Below are positions 29,654-40,050 of a stretch of DNA of 64,000 bases, one piece after another. Made by a program: the position numbers and the translations under genes. The DNA is from Methanosphaera sp. BMS (GTDB lineage: Archaea; Methanobacteriota; Methanobacteria; Methanobacteriales; Methanobacteriaceae). The notes under the pieces are model-generated. The model did not search any database and had not been told where the DNA came from. It was given only the letters and a program-made list of their open reading frames with translations. The stretch covers positions 1,736,001 through 1,800,000 of the forward strand of contig NZ_CP014213.1 of the NCBI RefSeq assembly GCF_003268005.1, given 5' to 3'. Positions within the stretch are counted from its first letter, which is position 1; each line of letters starts with the position of its first letter.

Positions 29654-30745
29654 TTATTTATTTTTTATATGCATACTATATGCAACCAATATCAGTGACA
29701 ATAAGAAAAATAAAGTTATTACCAAATCTGTAGGACCCGTTTCAATCCATATAATCGTATGTGCAAGCAACATTGCATATAAACCTATAAATATACCTTT
29801 ATATTCCATTTGAATGTCATGAAACAATTTCAATATCAAACCCAATATGAACATTTGAATCAGCATTGCCCATAATCCAAAATCAAGCAAGGCTGGTCCG
29901 AATATGGTTGATGTGGTTGAATGAGCATAACCTAATGTGGTTGATCCCACTATAACCCGTGGATCTGTTGATTTGAAAAATCCCGTCAAAGTATTGTATA
30001 ATAACTGTCCGTTAGTACTGTGTTGCATAAATACCGCATGATCCAATACCTGTAAAGTATAACCTGCCCTGTAAAATATCAATTCCAATGGATTTAATGT
30101 CCAGGTCTGCCATTCAATGGATTTTACCGCTACATATCCCACCACCATCAACAGGATAAATATTGACACAATGGACAGTATTATATACTTCCATGGAAGG
30201 TCTTTTGTATAGTAAACGGTTATGAAAACACTCAATACTATGGCCATTGCAGTTGTTCTGTAACCTGTCAATGCAAACAGCAACAAGCCAATGATAAAAA
30301 GGACATAATACTTTTTATCATCATATTTAGCCAGCAATAGATTTATTGAAGGTAAAAACAACAGATATGAAGCTAGCCAAATTCTGGTTACGGCTTTAGC
30401 CTTTAAATATCCGCTGAATAATGGAATACCACCCAAATAAATCATGTTAATTACTTGAAATAGAATTCCCAACAACACTATGCTAACCAGTACTTTCTCT
30501 GAAGTTATTTTTTCAAGTTTAGACTCGTTTATCTCAAATTCATACTTAGCCAACAGGTATTTACTTGCAAAAATACCAATCATATAAGTGATTAATCCCA
30601 AAAATATTACGACCAATGTATAATTATGTATGCCCACCAACTCTTTTAAATGAAATTCAAATCCTATAAAAGAAAACAGTAAATATACCAATACAAGAAT
30701 TACCAATATTAACGGATTAAAAATATCTAATTTTTTTATATTCAT
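29654..30745 (-). CDS. Oligosaccharide repeat-unit polymerase-like membrane protein
   Basis: 363 residues from the ATG at 30745 (a GTG at 30754 is possible). About ten to twelve hydrophobic segments spread along the protein, with a large loop around residues 210-290 (WTLNPLELIFYRAGYTLQVLDHAVF), as in Wzy-type polymerases. Such proteins join lipid-linked oligosaccharides. It is divergent from a flippase gene and is followed by a glycosyltransferase-like gene, making a coherent envelope-glycan group. Confidence 0.72.
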   Translation of the reverse strand: MNIKKLDIFNPLILVILVLVYLLFSFIGFEFHLKELVGIHNYTLVVIFLGLITYMIGIFASKYLLAKYEFEINESKLEKITSEKVLVSIVLLGILFQVINMIYLGGIPLFSGYLKAKAVTRIWLASYLLFLPSINLLLAKYDDKKYYVLFIIGLLLFALTGYRTTAMAIVLSVFITVYYTKDLPWKYIILSIVSIFILLMVVGYVAVKSIEWQTWTLNPLELIFYRAGYTLQVLDHAVFMQHSTNGQLLYNTLTGFFKSTDPRVIVGSTTLGYAHSTTSTIFGPALLDFGLWAMLIQMFILGLILKLFHDIQMEYKGIFIGLYAMLLAHTIIWIETGPTDLVITLFFLLSLILVAYSMHIKNK

Positions 30746-30909
30746 ATTAACCACTATGAGAAATAAGTAGTAAATTTATTTAATATAATTATATATATAA
30801 TTAAAGTAGTATAAAGAGTTTTTTAATATTTAAAAACAAAAAATATTAACAAAATATTAAAGAGATTAATTAATATTGACCAATACCTTAACGTACAAGG
30901 TGAAAAGAT

Positions 30910-32466
30910 ATGTCAAATAAAATTTTAAAAAACAGTTTTATCCTAATAATAGGCAATTTGTTATTCCGTGTAGGCGGATATATAAACCGTTTATTGGTAA
31001 GTAGGATGTTGGGACCTGAAGGATACGGATTATACGGATTAACATTGCCCTTCCAGGGAATATTCCAGATATTGTCTGCAGGAGGCCTTCCACCGGCAAT
31101 ATCCAAGTATGTTGCCGAATACAATGCCAAGGATGAAAAGCAGTTAACCAGACAGGTTATCGTTACCGCTACGAAATTCATGATAATGATGGCCATACTC
31201 CTTAGTATTGTCCTGTTATTTTCATCAGATTTCATAGCAAATGTCATATTTCACAAACCAGCAGTCGTATGGCCACTGAGAGCTGTTAGCCTTATAACAC
31301 CATTTAGTGTAGTGGTTGGAGCCATGCGTGGGGCATTTCAGGGATTTTATAAAAACGAGTATACCGTGTACAATAGACTAGCCGAACAGATATCTACAAT
31401 AGTATTTGCATGCTTATTTATATCCGTAGGTTTATATGCCATGGGTGCCGTTTTAGGTACTGCATTTGGTTTTGTTGTATCGGCCATTACGGCAGTGTTT
31501 TTATATAAAAGATATATCAGTCCCCTGCTTGCAGATGCAACCCCTCTTAAAATATCATTCAGGGATGAGGTGAAATTATTATGGACTCTCATTAAATTTG
31601 CTGTTCCCGTAGCCGTTACTGCACTATCAGAAATGGCAATATATGATATTGGAACCTTCGTTATAGGTGCGTTGATGCTGTCTACAGATGTGGGTTTTTA
31701 CAATGCGGCCGACCCCATATCAAGGATACCTCTTGTAATATCATTGTCAATATCAACCGTACTGCTTCCTGCAGCCAGTGAGGCATATGCTCTAAAGGAC
31801 AATGCACTTCTGCAGGAGTATGTTGTTGACTGTTTAAGATACAGCATATTGACGGTTCTTCCATTATGTGTACTTATCAGCATATTCAGTCTACCTATAA
31901 TGATTATATTATTCGGAAGCACTTATGCCCCTAGTTCAGGAGTTTTAAGTATTCTTGTTATTGGAATGAGCTTCTATACGATATATATGATTTGCAGCAG
32001 CATACTGCAGGGAATTGACAATCCAAGAATACCAATGTACATACTCTTGGTCGGTACGGTAATTAACCTCATCAACAATTACTACTTTGTAAAGGTTTAT
32101 GGTATACTGGGAGCGGGTATTGGTACGACCATTACTACCGCGATACTTATGATTATAATATTATTCATAGTTGTTAAAAAAACGGACATACACATTCCAT
32201 GGAAAAATATATTACGTATAATTCTCGCCAATATCATACTGGCATTGGTATGCATATTGATTCCTAAAAGCATTATCGGATGTATCTTAGGATTTGTTAT
32301 AGGTGCAGTGGTATATTTAATATTAATCCTTGAATTGAAGATTATGACCAAAAGGGACCTTAACTTCTTCATGAGCTTCCTGAATAAAATACCGTTCATG
32401 AATAGATATAATGAAAAAATAGTTAAATATATAGAAAATAAAAATTTAATATATAAAATAGAATAA
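30910..32466 (+). CDS. Polysaccharide flippase (MATE/MurJ-Wzx superfamily)
   Basis: 518 residues with about 14 hydrophobic segments. The start [20 protein letters not shown] and [11 protein letters not shown] are typical of the MurJ/SpoVB/Wzx branch. These move lipid-linked glycans across the membrane. AGGTGA precedes the ATG. Opposite lies the polymerase-like gene, so the pair probably serves one pathway, possibly surface polysaccharide or pseudomurein; the substrate is inference. hisB follows by 25 bases and may share the transcript. Confidence 0.85.
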   Translation: MSNKILKNSFILIIGNLLFRVGGYINRLLVSRMLGPEGYGLYGLTLPFQGIFQILSAGGLPPAISKYVAEYNAKDEKQLTRQVIVTATKFMIMMAILLSIVLLFSSDFIANVIFHKPAVVWPLRAVSLITPFSVVVGAMRGAFQGFYKNEYTVYNRLAEQISTIVFACLFISVGLYAMGAVLGTAFGFVVSAITAVFLYKRYISPLLADATPLKISFRDEVKLLWTLIKFAVPVAVTALSEMAIYDIGTFVIGALMLSTDVGFYNAADPISRIPLVISLSISTVLLPAASEAYALKDNALLQEYVVDCLRYSILTVLPLCVLISIFSLPIMIILFGSTYAPSSGVLSILVIGMSFYTIYMICSSILQGIDNPRIPMYILLVGTVINLINNYYFVKVYGILGAGIGTTITTAILMIIILFIVVKKTDIHIPWKNILRIILANIILALVCILIPKSIIGCILGFVIGAVVYLILILELKIMTKRDLNFFMSFLNKIPFMNRYNEKIVKYIENKNLIYKIE

Positions 32467-32491
32467 AATAATTGTGCAGGATTGTTATCTT

Positions 32492-33076
32492 ATGAATGAT
32501 GATAGAAAAATAACATTAACCAGAAAAACTAATGAAACGGACATTAACATAACCCTAAATATAGACGGTAATGGAAACAGCAATATAGACACGGGACTTA
32601 AGTTTTTAGACCATATGCTTAGCTCTTTTGCAAAGCATGGTTTTTTTGACTTGGAGGTTACATGCAAGGGCGATATTGAAGTTGATGATCATCATAGCGT
32701 TGAGGATATTGGAATACTTCTTGGAGAATGCTTTAAAGAAGCTCTTGGTGATAAGGTAGGTATTGAACGTATGGGTTACGGTGTTGTTCCGATGGATGAG
32801 GCCATAAGCCATGTTGCAGTAGACATAAGCGGTCGAAGCTATACGGTTTTTGATGCCGACTTTGAATACCAACTAATAGGAGATGTTAATTCTCAGAACA
32901 TCAAACACTTCTTTGAATCCTTTGCAAACTCATGTAGGATAAACATTCATATAACTGCCAAGGGAGAAAATGACCATCATATTTGTGAAGCCATATTTAA
33001 AGCATTTGCCCGTGCATTAAATGATGCGACAAAGATAACACATGACCAATTATTAAGCACGAAAGGAAAATTATAA
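32492..33076 (+). CDS. hisB: Imidazoleglycerol-phosphate dehydratase
   Basis: 194 residues from the ATG at 32492 with AGGAT upstream; a GTG at 32474 is less likely because the family starts near KITLTRKT. The paired metal-binding motifs are intact: [11 protein letters not shown] and [11 protein letters not shown], with [13 protein letters not shown]. It dehydrates imidazoleglycerol phosphate in histidine synthesis. It lacks the phosphatase domain of the bifunctional enterobacterial form. It follows the flippase closely and ends in a hairpin terminator. Confidence 0.94.
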   Translation: MNDDRKITLTRKTNETDINITLNIDGNGNSNIDTGLKFLDHMLSSFAKHGFFDLEVTCKGDIEVDDHHSVEDIGILLGECFKEALGDKVGIERMGYGVVPMDEAISHVAVDISGRSYTVFDADFEYQLIGDVNSQNIKHFFESFANSCRINIHITAKGENDHHICEAIFKAFARALNDATKITHDQLLSTKGKL

Positions 33077-33099
33077 TAGCATTGATGCTATTGTTTTTT
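33075..33099 (+). terminator. Hairpin terminator of hisB
   Basis: AATAGCA pairs with TGCTATT across TTGA, followed by GTTTTTT. The stem begins at the hisB stop codon. Confidence 0.65.
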
Positions 33100-33183
33100 A
33101 ACTATTTTTTTAGATTTAATTAAAAGTCACATCCCCCATTTAAAAAAAAAGAAGATTAAAGTAAAAAAGAGGTAATTGGTAAT

Positions 33184-34041
33184 TTAATCCTCATGATAGT
33201 CAAAAGTCTCTTCAGTTTCATAGTTATGCAGCAATTTGCTCTTGAATACAATTGAACCATCACGTTTATGGGGTGTTCTGGTAACAGTATCATTGCTTTT
33301 TTCAAGTTCCCTTGCCTCTTCTGCCAATATTGAAGCGGCCTTCATCATTTCATGAGCAGCTACAACCAATGGAATATATTCTTCAGGATCATTAACCCTG
33401 AAACAAGCGGTTACATCCATTTCAGAAACCTGTGTTGCTATTTGATATGCAGCCATGGCCTTGGCCTCGGCATAAGGATTGTTAAATCTTGCATAGCTGA
33501 CTGCCTTTTGAGCCGTGACTATTATCTCTGGAAATTCTATAGGAGCATCATCCTTAACCGAATACAATACCTTATCGATTTCCTCGTGTATCAATCGGAT
33601 GACACCAGTTATTGACAATACATTCAATACGTATGAATTGAACAATGCCATTTCGGTTGAATCCAAAAATTCCCTTCTTGCACCTATCATAGCATCTGCA
33701 CGAATCAGGATATAACCAAGATGATGTTCCTTCATAAATGGAATTGCCCTTTCACCCGGCTTATCCCCTATAATTACGAGGGGAAGATTAAGTTTTGTAA
33801 TCTCTTCAATTGCATGTTTAATTTGTCTTGCCCCAGGATTAGGACTTATAAATACCAATAAATCGACGTCAATATTTTTAACCCTGCGAATTATATCATT
33901 TACCTCATTTTGTCCCATTTTAGAACCAGTACTGATAGTTCTTATATGAAAATCATCCCTGTCAGCCCTTTCATCCAATATCAAATCTATGATTGTTGAT
34001 ATACCTATATTACCTACCTTTACTACACCTACTTTAATCAT
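33184..34041 (-). CDS. mtd: F420-dependent methylene-H4MPT dehydrogenase
   Basis: 285 residues, family length. The N-terminus KVGVVKVGNIGISTIIDLILDE and the later SPNPGARQIKHAIEE, RADAMIGARREFLD are hallmark Mtd sequences. It interconverts methenyl- and methylene-tetrahydromethanopterin with F420. In a methanol-reducing Methanosphaera this step serves biosynthetic one-carbon supply rather than the main energy route (knowledge, not visible here). Transcribed alone on the minus strand. Confidence 0.96.
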   Translation of the reverse strand: MIKVGVVKVGNIGISTIIDLILDERADRDDFHIRTISTGSKMGQNEVNDIIRRVKNIDVDLLVFISPNPGARQIKHAIEEITKLNLPLVIIGDKPGERAIPFMKEHHLGYILIRADAMIGARREFLDSTEMALFNSYVLNVLSITGVIRLIHEEIDKVLYSVKDDAPIEFPEIIVTAQKAVSYARFNNPYAEAKAMAAYQIATQVSEMDVTACFRVNDPEEYIPLVVAAHEMMKAASILAEEARELEKSNDTVTRTPHKRDGSIVFKSKLLHNYETEETFDYHED

Positions 34042-34076
34042 CTAATCACCAATATACATTATTTATCATTCAACAG

Positions 34077-34175
34077 TCAAAGAATCGGCACACTAGCCAA
34101 TTTGTCTTGCAATTCAATCGTTACTCCTAAAAATGTCCCGTCAATCCACCATAATAACCCGTTAATCATTTTCAT
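34077..34175 (-). CDS. Possible 32-residue small protein overlapping cfbB end
   Basis: The ATG overlaps the last 14 bases of the cfbB frame, in a different frame, suggesting translational coupling. The peptide begins [17 protein letters not shown] and ends ASVPIL. It is short but has a tryptophan-rich hydrophobic start. A weak AAAGG lies just upstream. I do not recognise it. It could be noise or a small membrane-associated partner. Confidence 0.3.
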   Translation of the reverse strand: MKMINGLLWWIDGTFLGVTIELQDKLASVPIL

Positions 34176-35523
34176 ATGCCTTTCGTGTGAAGTTATATGC
34201 GAAGTCCGGCAAACACGCCGTGTGTGTATGAATATAACTTGCCACAGTATTTTTATACAGCAATCCATCATGTGTACCGTTTATTCCCACACCCCTTTGC
34301 ATTTGGAATGCGAAGTCATTTACGTTCTTGCCGGTATAGTCTACCTTGGAGTAATGAAATTCATGTCCGTGATAGGTTGATCCGACTTTTTGAATAGGAT
34401 TGTCCCGCACCACCTTAGCTATGGTATAACTTAATCCCTGAACTTTCTTTGTTAATGTGGATTCATATGGATATACTCCCACCATCTGCCTGTTGTCAAT
34501 CGATTTTGTTAAATACATCAAACCTCCGCATTCAGCATATATTGGATTGTTATTATCTGAAAATTCCTTTATGGATTTTAACATGCCTTTATTATCACTT
34601 AACTGTTTATTGTATATTTCAGGATATCCTCCACCGATATATAATGCATCGACATCTGGAAGTTCTTCATCATGTATTGGACTGAAATAGATTATTTCTG
34701 CATTGTTATGCTCCAGTGCCTCCAAGTTTTCATGATAGTAAAAATTGAATGCCTCATCAAATGGTACTGCTATTTTTGTCTTTTGTCTTGTTCTTTCTGT
34801 AGCCCATATGTTTTCATAATCATCCGGTATATCCTCAGAGTTGTCCATTATCTCAATCAACATGTCCAAATCCAGATTATCCTTAACAAGTTGTCCCCAC
34901 TTTTCTATTAATCCCTTGATTCTTTCCTCTTCAACTGCAGGTATTAATCCCAAGTGTCTTTGTTCCATTGTTATGGAAGGGTCCCTTATGATTCCACCAA
35001 TCACCGTGGTATTTGATAATTTTTCCACGGATTCCTTGGTTTTAAGATAATGCCTTTGACTTTTGACGTTGTTTAATATTACACCCTGTATGTTTATTTT
35101 AGAATCCAATGCTTTAAAGCCCAGAGTCATTGCAGCAGCACTTCTAACCAAACTTTTACTATTAATTATCAATACAACAGGTGCATTTAATGCTTTTGCT
35201 ATAGATGCCGAACTTCCAACATCCGTAATTGGACTTATACCTTCATATAATCCCCTTACACCTTCAATTATAGCGTAATCCGCTTTTGATGTTTGCATAG
35301 CATTCCTGAATGAACATCGAATCTGTCCATCAGACATGAAAAAGGAATCCAAATTACGGGAAGCTATACCCGTTGCACAATTATGATAGGACGGATCTAT
35401 ATAGTCCGGCCCAACCTTAAATGATTGAATTTTATGTTCATCAGATAATGCCTTCATGATACCTGTAGAAATAGTTGTTTTACCTACACCACTGCCTGTT
35501 CCTGATAATAATATTCTCTTCAT
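34162..35523 (-). CDS. cfbB: CfbB/CbiA-type a,c-diamide synthase
   Basis: 453 residues. N-terminal P-loop [12 protein letters not shown] with [12 protein letters not shown], then a C-terminal amidotransferase domain with nucleophile Cys in [10 protein letters not shown] and a later His in HGHEFHYS. This is the normal CobB/CbiA order. In methanogens the family amidates Ni-sirohydrochlorin (CfbB, F430 synthesis) or cobyrinate (CbiA, corrin synthesis); both need two amidations at a and c. Which of the two this is cannot be fixed by eye; the symbol is provisional. Monocistronic, possibly with a small overlapping partner. Confidence 0.75.
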   Translation of the reverse strand: MKRILLSGTGSGVGKTTISTGIMKALSDEHKIQSFKVGPDYIDPSYHNCATGIASRNLDSFFMSDGQIRCSFRNAMQTSKADYAIIEGVRGLYEGISPITDVGSSASIAKALNAPVVLIINSKSLVRSAAAMTLGFKALDSKINIQGVILNNVKSQRHYLKTKESVEKLSNTTVIGGIIRDPSITMEQRHLGLIPAVEEERIKGLIEKWGQLVKDNLDLDMLIEIMDNSEDIPDDYENIWATERTRQKTKIAVPFDEAFNFYYHENLEALEHNNAEIIYFSPIHDEELPDVDALYIGGGYPEIYNKQLSDNKGMLKSIKEFSDNNNPIYAECGGLMYLTKSIDNRQMVGVYPYESTLTKKVQGLSYTIAKVVRDNPIQKVGSTYHGHEFHYSKVDYTGKNVNDFAFQMQRGVGINGTHDGLLYKNTVASYIHTHTACLPDFAYNFTRKAYEND

Positions 35524-35685
35524 GGAAATAACCCGTTGATTCTAAAAATTAGAAATTAATTATATATGTTAATATATTTTAATATCATAGAATATAGATT
35601 TACCTATAAATTTCTACAATACCAATAATAAAATAACATCACATATAAAGATAATAGTATAAGTTAAATTGGAGGAATAAATCAT

Positions 35686-36807
35686 ATGCTTAATGAAAGA
35701 ATAGTTGCTCTTTCACATCAATTAAGAGAGTCGGGAGTAAATGTCAGTATTAGAAGTACTCAGACGGCATATCAGGTATGGGATTTATTTAAAAACGAAA
35801 CTGAAATCTCAAAGATGAAAACCGCCCTGAAGAGTGTATATGTCAAAGAGCCATATGATGAAAAAAGGTTTGATGAAATATTTGATGAAATATTCCAAAT
35901 CGAAAGCAAAAATCCTCTCAGATCCATAAGAGAAGACCCTGCAGTGCAACCTGAAGATATTATGGGACTGCCAGATACGCAACAATCAGAATCTGCAATA
36001 GAATCAATGATGCCTCCCGAATTTGACTTGAATGAATTAACAGAAATTAAAGTACATGAAAAAGATTTATTGAAGACCGACATCAGCAATATTAATACAT
36101 TTGATGAACGTATACTTGACTTATGCCGTAAATTAAGTGAAAAAATAAGAACAAGAAGAAGTATTCGTAGAAAAAGAATGCACTCCAACAACATTGACAT
36201 GCCGAGAACCATCCGAAAAAACCTTAAAAATGGTGGGAAACTAATCAAGCTGGAACATGCAAAGCCACATATCCATAAGAACAAACACATATTCTTAAGT
36301 GATGTGAGCGGATCATGCGACTGGATAAATAACTGGTTTTTCACAATATTATATGGATGTCAAAAATCATTTGACAAGATTAACTGTTACGAATTTGACA
36401 ATTCAATCCTAGAAACAACTGATGCCTTAAAGCTGGAGTCATACTATGAATCCTATCAGGATATCTATTCAAGAAGGATGAAAAAGGGAATGATTCATGG
36501 CAAATCAGATATGGCAAATTCATTTAAAGAATTTATAGATGAAGCTAACCTAAACCATAGAAGTATTGTGATAATATTAAGCGATTGTCGTGACTGGAAT
36601 GGAAAACGAGAAAATGGTGAATTAGAAAGTGCAAAGCTATTGAAAGAGATTGTAAAGCAAAGCAACAGGGTAATGATATTCAACCCAGAACCTAAAATAA
36701 AATGGGACACACCCACAAGTTGCGTTAAAGACTATATTGAAGCCGGAGCACAAATGTATGAAATTAAAAACTTAGAAAACCTTGCAACATTAATAACAAA
36801 CCTATAG
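35686..36807 (+). CDS. VWA-domain (CoxE-like) protein A
   Basis: 373 residues. The N-terminal half is helical and variable. The VWA metal site is intact: FLSDVSGSCDWI (DxSxS) near residue 206 and a later threonine/aspartate region ending ILSDCRDW. CoxE-like VWA proteins work with MoxR ATPases in cofactor insertion or complex activation. A close paralog is encoded at 59562-60692, and a MoxR gene lies at 464-1309. GGAGG precedes the ATG. The gene abuts thiI (nine bases to its ATG), so the two are co-transcribed. Confidence 0.85.
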   Translation: MLNERIVALSHQLRESGVNVSIRSTQTAYQVWDLFKNETEISKMKTALKSVYVKEPYDEKRFDEIFDEIFQIESKNPLRSIREDPAVQPEDIMGLPDTQQSESAIESMMPPEFDLNELTEIKVHEKDLLKTDISNINTFDERILDLCRKLSEKIRTRRSIRRKRMHSNNIDMPRTIRKNLKNGGKLIKLEHAKPHIHKNKHIFLSDVSGSCDWINNWFFTILYGCQKSFDKINCYEFDNSILETTDALKLESYYESYQDIYSRRMKKGMIHGKSDMANSFKEFIDEANLNHRSIVIILSDCRDWNGKRENGELESAKLLKEIVKQSNRVMIFNPEPKIKWDTPTSCVKDYIEAGAQMYEIKNLENLATLITNL

Positions 36808-36816
36808 GTGAATGAA

Positions 36817-37968
36817 ATGAAATATTTTGTAAGATATGGAGAAATAGGTACTAAAAGCCCTAAAATAAGACGTAAATTTGAAAACAATCTAATTAAAAAC
36901 ATCCAATCAGAATTAGATTGTACCTTTGACAACAATCAAGGAAGATTAACATTAATAACTGATGAAGAAGACTGTAAGGTCAATGATATTTTATCCCGAA
37001 CATTCGGTATAGTATCATATAGCCCCATACTTGAGACCAATACAAATAAAGATGATATAACCAGCCTTATAGAGAATACTATGAGAAAAATTATTAAGGA
37101 GGACAAGTTCAATCCCGAAAAGGATACTTTTGCCGTTAGATGCAGACGGGTTGGAAATCATAACTATACAAGTCAGGAAATAGCCGCCTACTGTGGAGGT
37201 GTAGTGATAAAAGTATGTGATGCTACTGTTAACCTATCACAACCGGATTTCACATTATATGTGGAGGTACGTGATGACAAAACATATATATATCATGAAA
37301 AAATCAGGGGATTGGGTGGTTTACCTGTAGGTAGCCAGGGAAAGGTTGTCTGTCTAATCTCTTCAGGTATTGATTCCCCGGTAGCAGCATATCAAATGTT
37401 AAAACGTGGCTGTCAGGTAATATTACTTCACTGTGATAATCATCCATACAGTGAGGGTTCTGTTGATAAGGTTCTTAAGAATGCGGATAATCTCAGAAGA
37501 TACTCCATTGGAAATCCGATAAAGGTGTATTCGATTAAATTTGGAAAATATCTTGAAAAAGTGTTGAATGAAGCTCCACCACGTATGACATGTGTACTCT
37601 GCAAGAGTGGAATGTATCAGTCGGCTGCACTTTTGGCCAAAAAGGAACATGCAAATGCAATAGTTGATGGTAGCAGCATAGGACAGGTTGCATCCCAGAC
37701 ATTAACCAACCTTGAAGCTACACGCTATCATTGTAGAATGCCGATATTCAGTCCATTAATATCCCTGGATAAACTTGAGATAGAGGAAATTGCTAAAAGA
37801 ATCAACACGTATGAAACATCAATCATACCTGATGGCGGATGTAAAGCAGTACCTAAGCATCCTGAAACACATGCAGACTTGAAATTGGTTAAAGATATCG
37901 TAGAGGACATTAATCAGATGGAATGTCTGGAAAAAATCAGCGAATCTATAGTCAGATTAGATTCATAA
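36817..37968 (+). CDS. thiI: tRNA 4-thiouridine synthase ThiI
   Basis: 383 residues from the ATG at 36817, six bases after the GGTG that overlaps the previous stop. A ferredoxin-like/THUMP N-terminus is followed by a PP-loop domain with SSGIDSPVAAYQM. It lacks the rhodanese domain of the enterobacterial form. Instead CVLCKSG and GGCKAVP supply three cysteines, the arrangement reported for methanogen ThiI proteins that hold an iron-sulfur cluster. It makes s4U8 in tRNA. Confidence 0.93.
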   Translation: MKYFVRYGEIGTKSPKIRRKFENNLIKNIQSELDCTFDNNQGRLTLITDEEDCKVNDILSRTFGIVSYSPILETNTNKDDITSLIENTMRKIIKEDKFNPEKDTFAVRCRRVGNHNYTSQEIAAYCGGVVIKVCDATVNLSQPDFTLYVEVRDDKTYIYHEKIRGLGGLPVGSQGKVVCLISSGIDSPVAAYQMLKRGCQVILLHCDNHPYSEGSVDKVLKNADNLRRYSIGNPIKVYSIKFGKYLEKVLNEAPPRMTCVLCKSGMYQSAALLAKKEHANAIVDGSSIGQVASQTLTNLEATRYHCRMPIFSPLISLDKLEIEEIAKRINTYETSIIPDGGCKAVPKHPETHADLKLVKDIVEDINQMECLEKISESIVRLDS

Positions 37969-38097
37969 TTTACTTTTTTTATTGAAAATTTTTTTATTAG
38001 AAAATATTTGGAAGGATGGTCAATAAAGCACTATTAAAAAAAAAGGCAATCAGTACTCACGAGTAAAAAAAAAAGATTTAAAAAAAAGAGAAAATAG

Positions 38098-39315
38098 CTA
38101 TAACCTATCTGCCAGATATTGGCCTAATCTTCTGGATAATGCCAGTATTGTATATATTGGAGGTAATCCCGGAGCTTCCGGCAGAACCGATCCATCGGCA
38201 ACATAAAGGTTATCGAATTCTGTTTTCAGGTTTTTGTCCACAATATCGCCAATTCTGGCTGATGATATCAAGTGTGCACCCCTAACGTGTGTGGAGGATA
38301 TGCTTTCAATATCGGCTCCCGCGGTTACGAGAATGTTACCTGCTATTGCAGCCCCCCTTGCAAGGTATGCTGCATCTTCAAAGTCTATTGTCTTTTCTAC
38401 CTGATTTAGATAGACGTGTCCATTGACTTTATCCGGTATTTTAATCATCAGACTTATTATGTCATCAACCGTAGCATCTGGGTGTGTCTCCTGTATTTTT
38501 GCCAATAAAAATTGACTGGTATGTGGAGATATAACTATATGAGGCAATTTGATGAACTTATTCATTTGTATTTCATTGTCCTGTCCGGCATCCTTCAGGT
38601 ATCCTCCAACTGTTATGAAGGGATCTACTGCAAATGTTTCACCCGCCTTAATGCCTGCTGTTCGTAATAGTTTAGGTGTCATCATACCACCCGCCGCCAA
38701 TATTACGATATCGGCAAAGTATTGGGTAGCCTTGTCTGTTTTAATTCCCTTGACTTTGTTGTCTTCAACTATTAAAGCTGTTGCAGCTTCCTGTGTAATG
38801 AGCTTTACGCCATTTTCCTGTGCTACTTCCAAATCAGATAAGCTGCTCCATTTTGCTCCATGAGGACAGCCCCATGCACATTTACCACATTGTTTACACT
38901 TTGACGGGTCAATTGCCTTAGGCATGTCCTGCATATCCAATCCCAATTTAGTTGATGCTTCCTTTAATAATTTGGTTATTTTTCCCTCATGTGTTTTAGG
39001 CATTGTTTGTATGTGTAACTCTTCTTTTAATTGTTCGAGCTGACCGGTTATGTCAATGTCATATTCCTTTAGTTCATCAACCAATGATGGAACAAGATTA
39101 CCTGCAATGACTAACGATGAACCGCCTACAACATCTGTCTTTATCAGTTCCATTTCATTTTTGTCCCATACATCATAATACTTGTATGCTTCTGATGCAT
39201 CAGACAAGACTCCTTTTTCTACGATTGTGATGTCGACATTTGGATTTTTTGATAACTCTCTTGCTACGCTTAATCCTCCTGTTCCAGCACCTACAATTAA
39301 TACATCAGTCTTCAT
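38098..39315 (-). CDS. GMC-type FAD oxidoreductase with a ferredoxin insert
   Basis: 405 residues. FAD-binding DVLIVGAGTGGLSVAREL at the start, GGSSLVIAGN, and the C-terminal VADGSVLPEAPGLPPI typical of GMC oxidoreductases. Between residues 133 and 145 lies a cysteine cluster CKQCGKCAWGCPHGAKW, which could bind one [4Fe-4S] cluster and is unusual in ordinary GMC enzymes but known in archaeal relatives. The substrate is unknown. Its start overlaps the upstream membrane-protein gene by 11 bases, so the pair is coupled. Confidence 0.8.
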   Translation of the reverse strand: MKTDVLIVGAGTGGLSVARELSKNPNVDITIVEKGVLSDASEAYKYYDVWDKNEMELIKTDVVGGSSLVIAGNLVPSLVDELKEYDIDITGQLEQLKEELHIQTMPKTHEGKITKLLKEASTKLGLDMQDMPKAIDPSKCKQCGKCAWGCPHGAKWSSLSDLEVAQENGVKLITQEAATALIVEDNKVKGIKTDKATQYFADIVILAAGGMMTPKLLRTAGIKAGETFAVDPFITVGGYLKDAGQDNEIQMNKFIKLPHIVISPHTSQFLLAKIQETHPDATVDDIISLMIKIPDKVNGHVYLNQVEKTIDFEDAAYLARGAAIAGNILVTAGADIESISSTHVRGAHLISSARIGDIVDKNLKTEFDNLYVADGSVLPEAPGLPPIYTILALSRRLGQYLADRL

Positions 39316-39865
39316 CCCATTCTTCCTCTTCTTTTTGTTTTTCTTTTCTCATCTTAGCCTTATGAATCGGAGTATAGTTCAATAATTCCCCTTTATCATC
39401 CACTTCTACATAATCACGCGTTTGATTCTCTTCATCCGTGAATACGACCTGATATGTATTATCTTCAGGTTCTTTTGTATCCGTACTTCTTTCATGGACA
39501 TATTTTGCAATGTTGGATCCGATTATGGCAGTGACTCCACAGACTATTATTGCTACACACATAGGAATTAATGCTCCCAGCAACAAGTCCATTATCATGG
39601 TAGTGGTGCTTGTCTGTACGGGGATGGTATATGTGGGCATGTAATCTTTCAGGATTAATCCTGTTGGATAGCTTAATATGTAACCAATTAATGCATAGAG
39701 TACTCCCGTAATTATTGCTTCACGTTTTCTTCTGTTGATGTATGAGACAATCAATCCTATTAGCACTAAAATTAACAGATAACCAAATCCACTCCTTGAT
39801 AATATTAATGCCAGTATTACAAAGATTATTATTGAAAATTTCTTTAAAAAATCAATTAAAGACAT
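39305..39865 (-). CDS. Small integral membrane protein, unrecognised
   Basis: 186 residues. Four or five hydrophobic segments in the first 125 residues, then a charged cytoplasmic tail ending in a Glu/Asp-rich stretch (QKEEEEWDED). I do not recognise the family. AAGGAAG precedes the ATG. It overlaps the GMC oxidoreductase gene and may anchor it to the membrane or hand over electrons; that is inference. Confidence 0.65.
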   Translation of the reverse strand: MSLIDFLKKFSIIIFVILALILSRSGFGYLLILVLIGLIVSYINRRKREAIITGVLYALIGYILSYPTGLILKDYMPTYTIPVQTSTTTMIMDLLLGALIPMCVAIIVCGVTAIIGSNIAKYVHERSTDTKEPEDNTYQVVFTDEENQTRDYVEVDDKGELLNYTPIHKAKMRKEKQKEEEEWDED

Positions 39866-40050
39866 ATCTGAACTTCCTTAATATCTAATATAAATTGATA
39901 TAAACTTTTATTCTATATATATTATTAATAAAGAATTATTTAAATACTTTTGTAACTAATAGTTTAATGTATTCTTAACTCCGATGAAAAATATTTGTTT
40001 TTTGTGACAAAAAATTTTAGTAATTAACAACAATATAATAACTAGGAGGA

